From Variovorax beijingensis (lineage in GTDB: Bacteria; Pseudomonadota; Gammaproteobacteria; Burkholderiales; Burkholderiaceae_C): DNA of 64,000 nt. The stretch is taken from contig NZ_RXFQ01000001.1 of assembly GCF_003951285.1 (NCBI RefSeq), positions 310,001 to 374,000 on the forward strand. Reading direction: 5' to 3'. The position numbers were made by a program, and so were the translations under genes. Shown here in pieces: positions 49,701-58,364 of the stretch (positions are counted from its first letter, which is position 1; the number at the start of each line of letters is the position of its first letter). The notes under the pieces were generated by a model. The model was not told where the DNA came from. It saw only the letters and a program-made list of their open reading frames with translations, and ran no database searches.

Positions 49701-52700
49701 CAGGTGCCCGATCCGCTGCGCGCCGAACAACGCAGCTACCTCGAGAAACTCGCGCACGACACCTGGCGCTTCTTCGAGCACGTGGTCGGCCCGGAAGACA
49801 ACCACCTGCCTCCCGACAACCTGCAGCTCGAGCCGCAGCCGACCATCGCCCACCGCACCTCGCCGACCAACATCGGCCTGTACCTGCTGGCCACCTGCTG
49901 CGCGCGCGAGTTCGGCTGGATCGACACCGCGGTGCTGCTCGCGCGCATCACGGCCACGCTCGACACCGTGGAGCGCATGCAGAAGCACGAGGGCCATCTC
50001 TTCAACTGGTACCACACGCAAACGCTGCAGCTGCTGCCGCCGGCCTATGTGTCCAGCGTGGACAGCGGTAACTTGGCGGGCCACCTGGTGGCCGTGGCGC
50101 AGGCCTGCCGCGCCTTTGCTGCGGAAGGCTGCCAGAGCCACGAGGAACCCGCGCTGGAAGCGCTGGCACGGCGCTGCGATGCGCTGCATGCCGGCATGGA
50201 TTTCCGCGGCCTCTACGACCCCAAGCGGCACCTGTTCCACATCGGCCTGCGCGTCGAGGAGAACGTGCTCGACGCGAGCTACTACGACCTGCTGGCCTCC
50301 GAGTCGCGCCTCTTGAGCTTCCTGGCGATTGCGAAGGGGGATGTACCCCGCCGCCACTGGATGGCGCTGGGCCGGCCGTTCCTGCTGGTGGGTTTCCAGC
50401 CCGGGCTCAAGTCGTGGTCCGGCTCGATGTTCGAGTACCTGATGCCCGCGCTCGTGATGCCCGAACCCGCCGACGGCCTGCTGCAGGTGGCCAACAGCGC
50501 GGCCATCGCCGAGCAGCAGGCCTTCGGCCGTTCGCTGGACATGCCGTGGGGTGTTTCGGAGTCGGCCTACTTCGCGCAGGACCATTCGCTGGCCTACCAG
50601 TACTCGCCCTTCGGCGTGCCGCGCCTCGCGCTGCGCCGCACGCCGCCCACCGACCGCGTGGTGTCGCCCTATGCGAGCGCCATGGCCGCCGTGCTGGCAC
50701 CGGCCGCGGCGGTGGCCAACCTGGAACTGCTCGAATCGCTCGGCGCGCGCGGCGAGTTCGGCTTTCACGACGCGGTGGATTTCACCACCTCGCGCCAGGC
50801 CGATGGCCAGCGCTTCACCGTGGTGCGCAACTTCATGGCGCACCACCAGGGCATGTCGCTGGTGGCGCTGTGCCATGTGCTGCGCGCCGAGGCACCGCGC
50901 CGCTGGTTCGGCAGCGCCGCGCTGGTTCAGGCACACGAGTCGCTGCTGCACGAACGCACGCCGCGGCAGATCATCGGCAGCGCCGACCCGCGCACGCCGC
51001 CCGAGCCCAGCCTGGCCGAACTGGCGCCGCTGTTCCAGCCCCGCTCGGTGGACCCGACGGTGTCCGGCTTCCAGCCTACGCACCTGCTGTCGAACGGGCG
51101 CTACACGGTGGCCCTGCGCGCCAACGGCGCGGGCGTGAGCCGCTGGCACGCGTTCAACGTGACCCGCTGGCGCGACGATCCGCTGCGCGACGGCCACGGC
51201 ACCTTCTTCTACCTGCGCAATATCGAAAAGGATGGAGAAAAGCACGAACTCGTCTCGCTCACCGCCCTGCCCGCGCCCGGCGCCGGCTGGACCTACCGCA
51301 CCCGCTTTCTCGCCGAGCAGGTGCAGTTCGATGCGGCCGGCGACGACTTGCAAGTGCGCACCACGGTGCTGATCAGCCCCGAGGACGACACCGAGCTGCG
51401 CAACATCACGCTGCACAACGCCGGCACGCAGACCCGCACGCTCGAGCTCATCTCCTACTTCGAGCCGGTGCTGTCGTATCCCAAGGCCGACGAGGCGCAT
51501 CCGGCTTTCGCCAACCTGTTCGTCGCATCGCGCTGGGAGCCCGCGTGGCGCGCGCTGCTGCTGACGCGCAAGCCGCGCCTGCATGGCGACCCGATGGTGG
51601 CCGCCGCGCACTTCCTCGCCTCGGTCGATGCCCATGTGCTTTCCATCGACTGCATGACCGACCGGCGCGCCTTCATCGGCCGCAACCGCTCGCTCGCGAG
51701 CCCCGCGCTCGATGCGCAGCCGCTGGCCGCCGACGGCACGCCGGTGAACGGGCTCGATCCCATCGCCTGCCTGCGCGTGCGCCTGTCGATCGCACCGGGC
51801 GCCACTGCGCGGCTGTGCTTCGCGACCGCCGCCGACGAAAGCATCGAGGCGCTGATGCCCAGGATCGACCGCTACCTGGAGCCGATGCATGTGGAGCGCG
51901 CCACGCGCATGGCCGCCACGCTGGCGCAGGTGCGGCTGCGCGACCTGAGCATCGCACCGGCCCAGACCTTCGCGCTGCAGGACCTGACCACCATCCTCAC
52001 CTACACCACGCCGCGCGGGATGAAGGACCGCGGCCTCGTCGACCGGCGGCAGATCTGGCGCTTCGGCATCTCGGGCGACAAGCCCATCGTGCTGGTCGCG
52101 ATCCATTCGATGGACGGCATGGGGCTTGTCAACGCATTGCTGCGCGCGCAGCCGTGGTGGGGCTTTGGCGGCGTCGCCTGCGACCTGGTGCTGCTCAACA
52201 GCGAGCCGAACTCCTACCTGATGCCGCTGCAGCGCGAGATCGAAACCCTGTGCCTGCGCGTTGCGCACCAGACCCAGAACAGCTTTCCGCGCAACGACAC
52301 GGCGGGCTTTTACCTGCTGCGCGACCACGACGTGGCACCCTCGGAGAAGGCCGCGCTTTCGAAGCTGGCACGCGTGGTGTTCACCGCCGATGGCCGCTCG
52401 CTCGAAACGCAGGTGGCTGCACTGCACGAGGCGCGGGTCGACACCGGCGCGGACGCCGAGACCCCGGCCGCATCGTCGCGTGCCGCCCTGCTGCCACGGC
52501 CCGCGGCGGCGCCTTCCGCGGAAGCGCCCGTGGGAAGCTTCGATGCCGAGAGCGGCGAGTTCCGCTTCGAGGTCGGCGCCGGCCACCGCACGCCGCGCCC
52601 CTGGATCAACGTGATCGCCAACGCCGGCTTCGGCTTCCAGGTGTCCGAATGGGGCACCGGCTTCACCTGGGCCGGCAACAGCCGCATGCACCAGCTCACG

Positions 52701-54887
52701 CCGTGGTCGAACGACCCGGTGCAGGACCCGGCCTTCGAACACTACCTGCTGCAGGATCTCGCCTCGGGCGCGCTGCTGCCGCTCACGCCGGCGGGCCAGG
52801 GTGCGGGGGATGGCGACGAGGTGCGCCACCGCGTGCGGCATGGCCAGGGCTACACGGTCTTCGAATGCCGGCAACAGGAACTCGCACTCGAGACCACCTT
52901 CTTCGCGGACCGGGACGATGCCGTCAAGCTGGTGCACGTGCGCGTGCACAACCAGGGCTCCGGCCCGCGGCGCCTGCGCGCGCTCGGCATGGTCGAGTGG
53001 CAGCTCGGCGCCGCGCGCGGCGAACGGCGGACCGTTCATTGCTGGAAGCCCGAAGACCAGCCCGCGGTGTTCGGCCAGCAGCGCGAGTCGAGCGCGGGCT
53101 TCGGCGGCAGCACGGCTTTCCTGCTGCTTGCGGGTTTGCCGGGCGCCACGCAGTGGACCTGCGACCGCAACGAATTCTTCGCCGGGCGCGGCATCGTCGA
53201 AGTGCCGGACACGCTGGCGCGGCGCGCAGGCGGCGGGCTCGACGCCTGCGCGGCCATCGGCGGCGAACTGGTCGTCGGTGCCGGCGAAAGCGCCAGCTTC
53301 AGCTTCGTGCTGGGCCATGCCGACGACGCCGATGCGGCGCTCGCTCTCGCCCGCCGCTGGCGCCAGCGCGACGTGCCCGAAGCCCTGGCGCAGGCGCGCG
53401 GCTTCTGGGACGAGATGCTGGGCCGCCTCGAGGTGCGCACGCCCGATCCGCTGTTCGACGCCATGGTCAACCGCTGGCTCATCTACCAGACGCTGGCCTG
53501 CCGGCTCTGGTCGAAGGCCGGCTTCTACCAGGCCGGGGGCGCCTTCGGCTTTCGCGACCAGCTGCAGGACGCGATGGCCTTTGCGCTCACCGATCCATCG
53601 CGGCTGCGCGAACAGATCCTGACCAATGCGGCGCGGCAGTTTCCCGAAGGCGACGTGCAGCACTGGTGGCACATGCCTGGCGGCGCCGGTGTGCGCACGC
53701 ATTTTTCGGACGACCTGCTGTGGCTGCCCTTTGCGACGGCCCACTACGTCGAGGTGACCGGCGATGCAGCGCTGCTCGACCACGCGGCCCCGTTCATCGA
53801 AGGCCCCGCGATTCCCGAGGGCGCCGAAGACGCCTACTACGCGCCGCAGCACAGCGGCCGCACGGCCACCGTGTTCGAGCACGGCGCGCTGGCCATCGAC
53901 CGCAGCCTGGCAACCGGCATGCACGGCCTGCCGCTGATGGGCACCGGCGACTGGAACGACGGCATGAACCGCGTCGGCCACGAAGGCCGCGGCGAATCGG
54001 TCTGGCTTGCATGGTTCCTGTGCAGCGTGGTCGAGCACTTCGCGCCGATTGCGCAGGCGCGCGGCGAGCACGGCCGGGTCGCGCGCTGGAACGAGGCGCG
54101 GCGCGGCTGGATCGCCGCGCTGCACGATGCCGGCTGGGACGGCGCCTGGTTCCGCCGCGCCTTCTTCGACAACGGCGCGCCGCTCGGTTCGTCAGCCAAC
54201 GAAGAATGCCGCATCGACCTGATCGCGCAGGCGTGGTCGGTGCTCTCGGGCGCATCGGACGACGCCCACACCGGCCCGGCGATGGCCGCCGCCATGAAGC
54301 ACCTGCACGACGAGCCGGCCGGCCTGCTGCGCCTGCTGGCGCCGCCCTTTGCCCACTCGGCCAACCATCCCGGCTACATCCAGGCCTACCCGCCGGGCGT
54401 GCGCGAGAACGGCGGGCAGTATTCGCACGGCGCCGTGTGGGCGCTGATGGCGCAGGCGCTGCAGGGCGACCACGAAGCGGCATGGCAGAGCTTCGAGGGC
54501 CTGAGCCCGGCGCACCGCGCGATACATCCCGAGCGCGGGCCCGCCTACGAACTGGAGCCCTACGTGATGGCCGGCGACATCTACAGCGCCGCGCCGTATG
54601 CCGGGCGCGGCGGCTGGAGCTGGTACACCGGCTCGGCTGCATGGCTGCACCGCGCCGCGGTCGAAACGCTGCTGGGCCTGCGCGTGAAGGGCCGCATGCT
54701 CTCGCTGACGCCGCGCGTGCCCGCGCACTGGCCGGGCTTCGAGATTGCGCTGCGGCTCGGGCAGCGGCGCCTGACGCTGCAATGGGGAGCGCCCCATGCC
54801 GCCGCAACGCCCACGCACCACGCGGCCATCGGCGAATGGATCGACTGGCAGGCGCTGCCGGCGGATGCGGTGCTGCGCATGCGTTAA
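46698..54887 (+). CDS. ndvB: Cyclic beta-1,2-glucan synthase-like giant membrane protein (NdvB/Cgs; GT84-GH94)
   Basis: A 2729-residue open frame. After a cytoplasmic helical N-terminal part, membrane helices lie near 425-445. A GT84 glycosyltransferase domain follows, with RHRTLVVIPTLLNS near 497, the DxD-type motif LDSDTG (Asp644, Asp646) and HRWVRGDW near 790. More helices are near 835-870 and 955-995. A glycoamylase-like domain begins near 1015 (SYLEKLAHDTWRFFEHV). The C-terminal part holds GH94 domains with the likely catalytic Asp2287 (FGFRDQLQDAM) and GTGDWNDGMNRVG near 2415. Such proteins start, extend and cyclise periplasmic glucans for osmotic adaptation and host interaction. No exporter (ndvA) is beside it. 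The start sits in a hairpin loop. Confidence 0.93.
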   Translation: MSAAFVVGRLADLSSYARTLLLAPHEPVAPPIRAELFGAQRFEQHGHSLARAQVVELDPHRAREGAPFFPRVDENLESLRNAFDYIALISQSGRYVSPAAEWLLDNFHLVEAQLQQIHDGVPRSYYARLPKLATPPLAGLPRVYGMAWAYVAHTDSVLNKTLFTAFLNAYQDIDELTLGELWALPTTLRVVLLENLRRLAESIAENKVAREIAHAVWDAAPHLSTQDLDTLYRALQSHNLQDAYLTQLWQRLPVEHGENVPALVRWTEQHCPNGAALISEAQNAQAAANLTVGNIITTLRMIGQVEWSDLIEPVSRSLRVLRELPSFAGESELTRQQITHAMERVARDSGRSEREVAQAVVRLASAALADDASAGRDRADGTAGCYLFGQGRGALVAALHSDAAVGRAGGPAGVRPRRSRRGWRLPAYVLFIVLGTAWLLAAVAHGLPQPRGWTTLAAMALLAWPLSEALIALAQRIMAESVRVQALPRLDFAAGIPERHRTLVVIPTLLNSPANNAQLAHRLELHWLANREAHAQFALLTDWADAPQASLPEDAALLDDAIAHIAALNAKYPAPAGAASRFLLLHRPRSWSGTEERWMGWERKRGKLEMLLRLLATGDASGFLPLAPGQQLAPGRTPYVLTLDSDTGLPPGALRELVSIAAHPLNAPEIDAKSRRMVAGFGILQPRIVTPFPMRSERSFFHWMFAGQCGLDPYGSGASDIYQDVFGSGSFTGKGLLNVRAVHAALDRRLPEGAVLSHDLLEGTVARCAMVSDVVLIEDHPHHSGVAASRVHRWVRGDWQLLPLLWRARHFGIDALGLWKMGDNLRRSLVVPASFALLVLVVFTQAMPLGWALAAVASALTLGPLLGALAGLVPTRRAIELRHFLDVGAVELLRAMAGAAWQFVQLAAQTRLLLDAMFLATWRLTVSRRHLLQWTTTAQAQAQSSQRLPPFLRNAALSSVLCLALAVAAARWSAYPVAGPLLFLAWALAPFAAWWSSRVDPQVPDPLRAEQRSYLEKLAHDTWRFFEHVVGPEDNHLPPDNLQLEPQPTIAHRTSPTNIGLYLLATCCAREFGWIDTAVLLARITATLDTVERMQKHEGHLFNWYHTQTLQLLPPAYVSSVDSGNLAGHLVAVAQACRAFAAEGCQSHEEPALEALARRCDALHAGMDFRGLYDPKRHLFHIGLRVEENVLDASYYDLLASESRLLSFLAIAKGDVPRRHWMALGRPFLLVGFQPGLKSWSGSMFEYLMPALVMPEPADGLLQVANSAAIAEQQAFGRSLDMPWGVSESAYFAQDHSLAYQYSPFGVPRLALRRTPPTDRVVSPYASAMAAVLAPAAAVANLELLESLGARGEFGFHDAVDFTTSRQADGQRFTVVRNFMAHHQGMSLVALCHVLRAEAPRRWFGSAALVQAHESLLHERTPRQIIGSADPRTPPEPSLAELAPLFQPRSVDPTVSGFQPTHLLSNGRYTVALRANGAGVSRWHAFNVTRWRDDPLRDGHGTFFYLRNIEKDGEKHELVSLTALPAPGAGWTYRTRFLAEQVQFDAAGDDLQVRTTVLISPEDDTELRNITLHNAGTQTRTLELISYFEPVLSYPKADEAHPAFANLFVASRWEPAWRALLLTRKPRLHGDPMVAAAHFLASVDAHVLSIDCMTDRRAFIGRNRSLASPALDAQPLAADGTPVNGLDPIACLRVRLSIAPGATARLCFATAADESIEALMPRIDRYLEPMHVERATRMAATLAQVRLRDLSIAPAQTFALQDLTTILTYTTPRGMKDRGLVDRRQIWRFGISGDKPIVLVAIHSMDGMGLVNALLRAQPWWGFGGVACDLVLLNSEPNSYLMPLQREIETLCLRVAHQTQNSFPRNDTAGFYLLRDHDVAPSEKAALSKLARVVFTADGRSLETQVAALHEARVDTGADAETPAASSRAALLPRPAAAPSAEAPVGSFDAESGEFRFEVGAGHRTPRPWINVIANAGFGFQVSEWGTGFTWAGNSRMHQLTPWSNDPVQDPAFEHYLLQDLASGALLPLTPAGQGAGDGDEVRHRVRHGQGYTVFECRQQELALETTFFADRDDAVKLVHVRVHNQGSGPRRLRALGMVEWQLGAARGERRTVHCWKPEDQPAVFGQQRESSAGFGGSTAFLLLAGLPGATQWTCDRNEFFAGRGIVEVPDTLARRAGGGLDACAAIGGELVVGAGESASFSFVLGHADDADAALALARRWRQRDVPEALAQARGFWDEMLGRLEVRTPDPLFDAMVNRWLIYQTLACRLWSKAGFYQAGGAFGFRDQLQDAMAFALTDPSRLREQILTNAARQFPEGDVQHWWHMPGGAGVRTHFSDDLLWLPFATAHYVEVTGDAALLDHAAPFIEGPAIPEGAEDAYYAPQHSGRTATVFEHGALAIDRSLATGMHGLPLMGTGDWNDGMNRVGHEGRGESVWLAWFLCSVVEHFAPIAQARGEHGRVARWNEARRGWIAALHDAGWDGAWFRRAFFDNGAPLGSSANEECRIDLIAQAWSVLSGASDDAHTGPAMAAAMKHLHDEPAGLLRLLAPPFAHSANHPGYIQAYPPGVRENGGQYSHGAVWALMAQALQGDHEAAWQSFEGLSPAHRAIHPERGPAYELEPYVMAGDIYSAAPYAGRGGWSWYTGSAAWLHRAAVETLLGLRVKGRMLSLTPRVPAHWPGFEIALRLGQRRLTLQWGAPHAAATPTHHAAIGEWIDWQALPADAVLRMR

Positions 54888-54916
54888 GGTCGCAGGCCGA
54901 TTCCACCTGCCTGTCC

Positions 54917-55456
54917 ATGACCACCATCCAGTCCCGCCGCAAGCTCATCGTCGTCATCCTGCTGTGCCTGGCGGTCGGGGGGGCGCTCGTGCGGCACTAC
55001 GCGGAGCGCGGCACGACCACGCGCGACATCGGCACGCTGCTGATGGTGCTGTGGGTGCCGATCATCGGCAACGTCGTTGCCTGGCTCATCGGCAAGCTGC
55101 CGCGGCGCGCGCCGCCGGCCGAGCCGGCCACCTTCGATGCGGCGCGCGCGTTCACGCCCCACTTCCTGGCCGAGCTCACGCTGCGCCCGCCGGCGCTGCC
55201 TTCGCACGACGTGCCGCTGGCCCCGGGCGAATACCGCTGCGCGCTGGTGGTCGACAACGAAGGCTTCTCCGCGCGCTGGTTCGTGTCGCAAGGGGAAGTG
55301 CTCGCGCGGGGCACGGCGCATGCGCTCGACATCGAGCTGCTGTCGCCGGAGAGCGCAGCGGCGCGGTTTCCCGCCGGTGCGGCCTTTCGCGTGCTGGTGG
55401 GCGACTCCTTCATCGCCGATGGGCGGGTGCTGGAGCTTCGCCCGGCGGTCATCTAG
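54917..55456 (+). CDS. Hypothetical membrane protein
   Basis: A 179-residue protein, not recognised. Two helices (about 10-25 and 38-59) precede an RAPPAEPATFD linker and a soluble domain of about 100 residues, rich in beta-strand patterns (PGEYRCALVVDNEGFSARWF, FRVLVGDSFIADGRVLEL). The ATG at 54917 is 29 bp past the ndvB stop, so it is probably co-transcribed with it and may modify or move its product. A hairpin follows the stop. Confidence 0.75.
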   Translation: MTTIQSRRKLIVVILLCLAVGGALVRHYAERGTTTRDIGTLLMVLWVPIIGNVVAWLIGKLPRRAPPAEPATFDAARAFTPHFLAELTLRPPALPSHDVPLAPGEYRCALVVDNEGFSARWFVSQGEVLARGTAHALDIELLSPESAAARFPAGAAFRVLVGDSFIADGRVLELRPAVI

Positions 55457-55461
55457 AAAGT

Positions 55462-55491
55462 GGCGAACGGCCAAAGGGCCGATTGTTCGCC
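55462..55491 (+). terminator. Hairpin after the ndvB-linked gene
   Basis: GGCGAAC (55462-55468) pairs with GTTCGCC (55485-55491), with an inner CGGCC/GGCCG stem. It starts six bases past the stop of the hypothetical gene. There is no T-tract, so termination is likely but not certain. The rest of the 158-bp gap shows no clear promoter. Confidence 0.4.
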
Positions 55492-55614
55492 GCAGGGAAA
55501 CTGACTACTGCCGGCAGGCCCCTTGGTGGCGGACCTGTCCGCTCCGACACTGGGCAGCCTTTCGCAACAACGTGTCGGTATGCGCGCTTGCCGACGCGGT
55601 CCAGGACCCTTCCC

Positions 55615-56853
55615 ATGACGAATTCACCCAGCAGCAACCCCTGCATCGACGATCTTGCGCCCGAACCTGCCAAGACCGGCCGCTCCGCCTGGCTTGCGGT
55701 CGGCTCGATCGCCGTCGGCACCTTTGCCATGGTCTCGACCGAGTTCATGCCCATCGGCCTGCTGACCGACATCGCCCGCGGCCTGAACGTATCCGACGGC
55801 ACAGCCGGCCTGATGATCACCATGCCCGGCGTGCTGGCGGCCTTTGCCGGCCCCGCGCTGATCGTCGCTTCGGGCCGGCTCGACCGGCGCACCGTGCTGA
55901 TCGCGCTCACCACCTTGCTGATCGCCTCGAACCTGCTGGCCGCCTTTGCGCCCAACTTCGCCACCATGCTGGTCGCGCGGCTGATGCTCGGCCTGTGCGT
56001 GGGCGGCTTCTGGACCTTTGCGCCGGCCGCCGCCACGCAGCTGGTGCCTGACGCCTCCAAGGCGCGGGCCATGTCGCTGGTGCTGGCGGGCGTGTCGGCC
56101 GCCACCGTGCTCGGCGTGCCCGCCGGTTCGTTCCTGGGCACGCTGTTCGGCTGGCGCGCCTCGTTCGCGGTAACCGGTGCGCTCGCGGCCGCGGTGCTGC
56201 TGGTGCAGCTGTGGCTGCTGCCCGCGATACCTCCGGTGCGCGCCATCGGTGCGCGCGACCTGCTCACGCCGCTCACGCGCCGCATGGCGCAGGTCGGCCT
56301 GCTCGCGGTGCTGTTCTTCATTGCCGGCCACTTCGCGGCCTACACCTACCTGAAGCCGCTGCTTCAGCAGGTGTTCGGCCTCGCGCCCAACTCGGTCTCG
56401 ACGCTGCTGCTGGTGTATGGCGCGGTGGGCTTTGTCGGCACCTTCCTCGGCGGCAGCCTGGTGGCGCGCAGCGTGCGCGGCACCACCCTGCTGGCGGCGC
56501 TGATGCTCGCCACGGCGCTCTTGCTTTCGACGGTGATCGGCTCCGGCTTCGTGCCCGGCGCGGTGGTGGTCGTGATCTGGGGCGTGGCCTTCGGCCTGAT
56601 CCCGGTCGCGCTCACGGGCTGGATGATGGAGGCCGTGCCCGACGCACCCGAAGCCGGCCAGGCCCTGCTCGTGAGCGGCTTCCAGGTGGCGATCGCCTCG
56701 GGCGCGCTGATCGGCGGCGTGACGGTCGACAACCACGGCATCTCCAGCGCCATGGTGCTCAGCGGCGTGCTGGTGCTGGTTGCGGCGCTGATCGTCGGCA
56801 CGCTGGGCCGGGCGCGCGGCGGCGCCGCGCTGGCTACTTCTTCGGCCGAGTAG
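55615..56853 (+). CDS. MFS transporter, DHA1 (drug:H+ antiporter) type
   Basis: A 412-residue permease with 12 predicted helices. The first helix reads AVGTFAMVSTEFMPIGLLTD, typical of the AraJ/YdhP/NepI-like DHA1 subgroup; the loop SGRLDRRTVLI is the 2-3 motif and GVSAATVLGVPAGSFLG is motif C of antiporters. The likely role is export of a drug, sugar or nucleoside. The ATG at 55615 is used. It overlaps the 3' end of the convergent LysR gene by 20 bp. Confidence 0.88.
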   Translation: MTNSPSSNPCIDDLAPEPAKTGRSAWLAVGSIAVGTFAMVSTEFMPIGLLTDIARGLNVSDGTAGLMITMPGVLAAFAGPALIVASGRLDRRTVLIALTTLLIASNLLAAFAPNFATMLVARLMLGLCVGGFWTFAPAAATQLVPDASKARAMSLVLAGVSAATVLGVPAGSFLGTLFGWRASFAVTGALAAAVLLVQLWLLPAIPPVRAIGARDLLTPLTRRMAQVGLLAVLFFIAGHFAAYTYLKPLLQQVFGLAPNSVSTLLLVYGAVGFVGTFLGGSLVARSVRGTTLLAALMLATALLLSTVIGSGFVPGAVVVVIWGVAFGLIPVALTGWMMEAVPDAPEAGQALLVSGFQVAIASGALIGGVTVDNHGISSAMVLSGVLVLVAALIVGTLGRARGGAALATSSAE

Positions 56854-57778
56854 CAACGCGGCCGGCCTGTGCGCCCGCCGCAAGAATCGCATCGAGCACC
56901 ACGCGCAGGGCCTTGTTGACCGGCTTGTCGCGCCGGATCACCAAGGCCAGCGTGCGGTGCATGCGGGGGGCCAGCCGGCTGATCTTCAGGCCCGGGTGCG
57001 CGCCGCGGCCCGTCATCGCCATGCGCGGCACGATGCCGTAGCCCAGCCCCGCGGCCACCATTTCCTTCATCGCCTCGACGCTGCCCAGCTCCATGACGGG
57101 CTGCGGCTGCAGGCCTTCGGCCGCGAACCAGCGGTCGACCAGCTTGCGCGTGTTGGCCGCGGGCTCGAACAGCACCAGCGGCAGCACGGCCAGGTCGGCG
57201 GGCGCCACGCGCGCCTTCAGTGGCGCAAGGTCGCTGCGGCCGATGGCGACGAACTCGTCGTCGAGCACCGGCATCACGCTCAGCGAGCGGCCTGCGGCCG
57301 GCAGCGTCACCAGCGCAAGGTCGCTGCTGTTCTCTTCCACCTTGCGGACGTGGTCGTCGGTGTTGCCGGTGCTCACCACGATGCCGAGCGCCGGAAACTG
57401 CTCGCGCAGGCTGCGCAGCACGGCCGGCAGGAAATACAGGCAGGCGGTGGCGCCGGTGCCCAGCCGCACGCGGCCCGTGATGCCGCTCGCGTGGTCCGCC
57501 AGCGCCTCGATGGCGTTCTCCACCGCGGTTTCGATCTGGTGGCTGTGCCGCAGCAGTTCGGCGCCGGCCGGCGTGGCCTTGGCGCGCTTGCCGACACGTT
57601 CGACCAGGCGTACCGCGAGCCTGCGCTCCAGCTGGCGGACCTGCAGGCTCACTGCGGGCTGCGTGAGGCCGAGCCGGTCGGCCGCGGCCGAGAAGCTGCC
57701 GGTTTCGATCACCAGCCCGAAAGACCGGAGCTGGTCGAGGTTCAGTGTCTTTTCCAAAGTATTTCTTATGTCTTGCAT
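56834..57778 (-). CDS. LysR-family transcriptional regulator
   Basis: About 314 residues: an N-terminal winged HTH (about 14-70, VIETGSFSAAADRLGLTQPA, VSLQVRQLERRL) and a periplasmic-binding-like effector domain from about 95. The ATG at 57778 is used; a GTG at 57796 would add six residues. It diverges from the GNAT-MFS pair across 49 bp, the classical LysR layout, so it probably controls them and perhaps itself. The effector is unknown. Its 3' end overlaps the end of the other MFS gene by 20 bp. Confidence 0.92.
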   Translation of the reverse strand: MQDIRNTLEKTLNLDQLRSFGLVIETGSFSAAADRLGLTQPAVSLQVRQLERRLAVRLVERVGKRAKATPAGAELLRHSHQIETAVENAIEALADHASGITGRVRLGTGATACLYFLPAVLRSLREQFPALGIVVSTGNTDDHVRKVEENSSDLALVTLPAAGRSLSVMPVLDDEFVAIGRSDLAPLKARVAPADLAVLPLVLFEPAANTRKLVDRWFAAEGLQPQPVMELGSVEAMKEMVAAGLGYGIVPRMAMTGRGAHPGLKISRLAPRMHRTLALVIRRDKPVNKALRVVLDAILAAGAQAGRVATRPKK

Positions 57779-57827
57779 CAGTTGGCGAAGCTTCACTTAT
57801 CAAACCGGCAGCGTCAAGATCCGGACC

Positions 57828-58364
57828 ATGCCTTCGCCAACCCAAGCTCAAGCTCAAGCTCTCGCCTCCATCGAAATTCTCGACGCCGAGGCGCACCACA
57901 TGCCCTCGGTACAGGCCATCTACAGCCGCTACGTGCTGCATGACCTGTGTTCCTTCGAGGAAGAAGCGCCCAGCGTCGACGAGATGCAGGCGCGCCGCGC
58001 CGACGTGCTCGCGCGCGGCCTCCCCTATCTCGTGGCGGTGAAGGACGGCGAGGTGGCCGGCTACGCCTATGCGGGCCCCTACCGCAGCCGCTCCGCCTAC
58101 CGCCACACGGTCGAAGATTCGATCTACGTCGCAGAAGGCCTGCAGGGCCATGGCATCGGCCGCGCGCTGCTGCAGGAGCTGATCCGGCGCTGCACCGGCA
58201 GCGGCTTCACGCAGATGGTGGCGGTGATCGGCAACAGCGCCAATGCCGGCTCGCAGCGCGTGCACCAGGGCCTGGGCTTCGAGACGGTGGGCGTGCTGCG
58301 CAACGTCGGCTTCAAGTTCGGCCAGTGGGTCGACACCGTGCTCATGCAACGTGCACTGCGCTGA
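57828..58364 (+). CDS. GNAT N-acetyltransferase, phosphinothricin-acetyltransferase-like
   Basis: A 178-residue GNAT enzyme. The acetyl-CoA pyrophosphate loop is LQGHGIGRALL (105-115). GYAYAGPYRSRSAYRHTVED and the YVAEG that follows are typical of the Pat/Bar-like (YncA/MnaT) branch, which acetylates phosphinothricin, methionine sulfoximine or similar amines. The end reads FETVGVLRNVGFKFGQWVDT. The ATG at 57828 is used. It overlaps the next MFS gene by 14 bp and is divergent from a LysR gene, so a detoxification role is possible. Confidence 0.9.
   Translation: MPSPTQAQAQALASIEILDAEAHHMPSVQAIYSRYVLHDLCSFEEEAPSVDEMQARRADVLARGLPYLVAVKDGEVAGYAYAGPYRSRSAYRHTVEDSIYVAEGLQGHGIGRALLQELIRRCTGSGFTQMVAVIGNSANAGSQRVHQGLGFETVGVLRNVGFKFGQWVDTVLMQRALR

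Noticed and set aside
46545..54125. A 2526-codon open frame on the - strand opposite the ndvB-like gene
   Set aside because: It is the antisense shadow of a GC-rich gene: low-complexity His/Arg/Ala/Gly composition, no domain, no ribosome site, while the + frame has clear GT84 and GH94 motifs.
50414..55456. A 1680-codon frame overlapping most of ndvB
   Set aside because: Only the tail from 54917 is a plausible gene; the earlier part is an Arg/Ala-rich shadow of ndvB.
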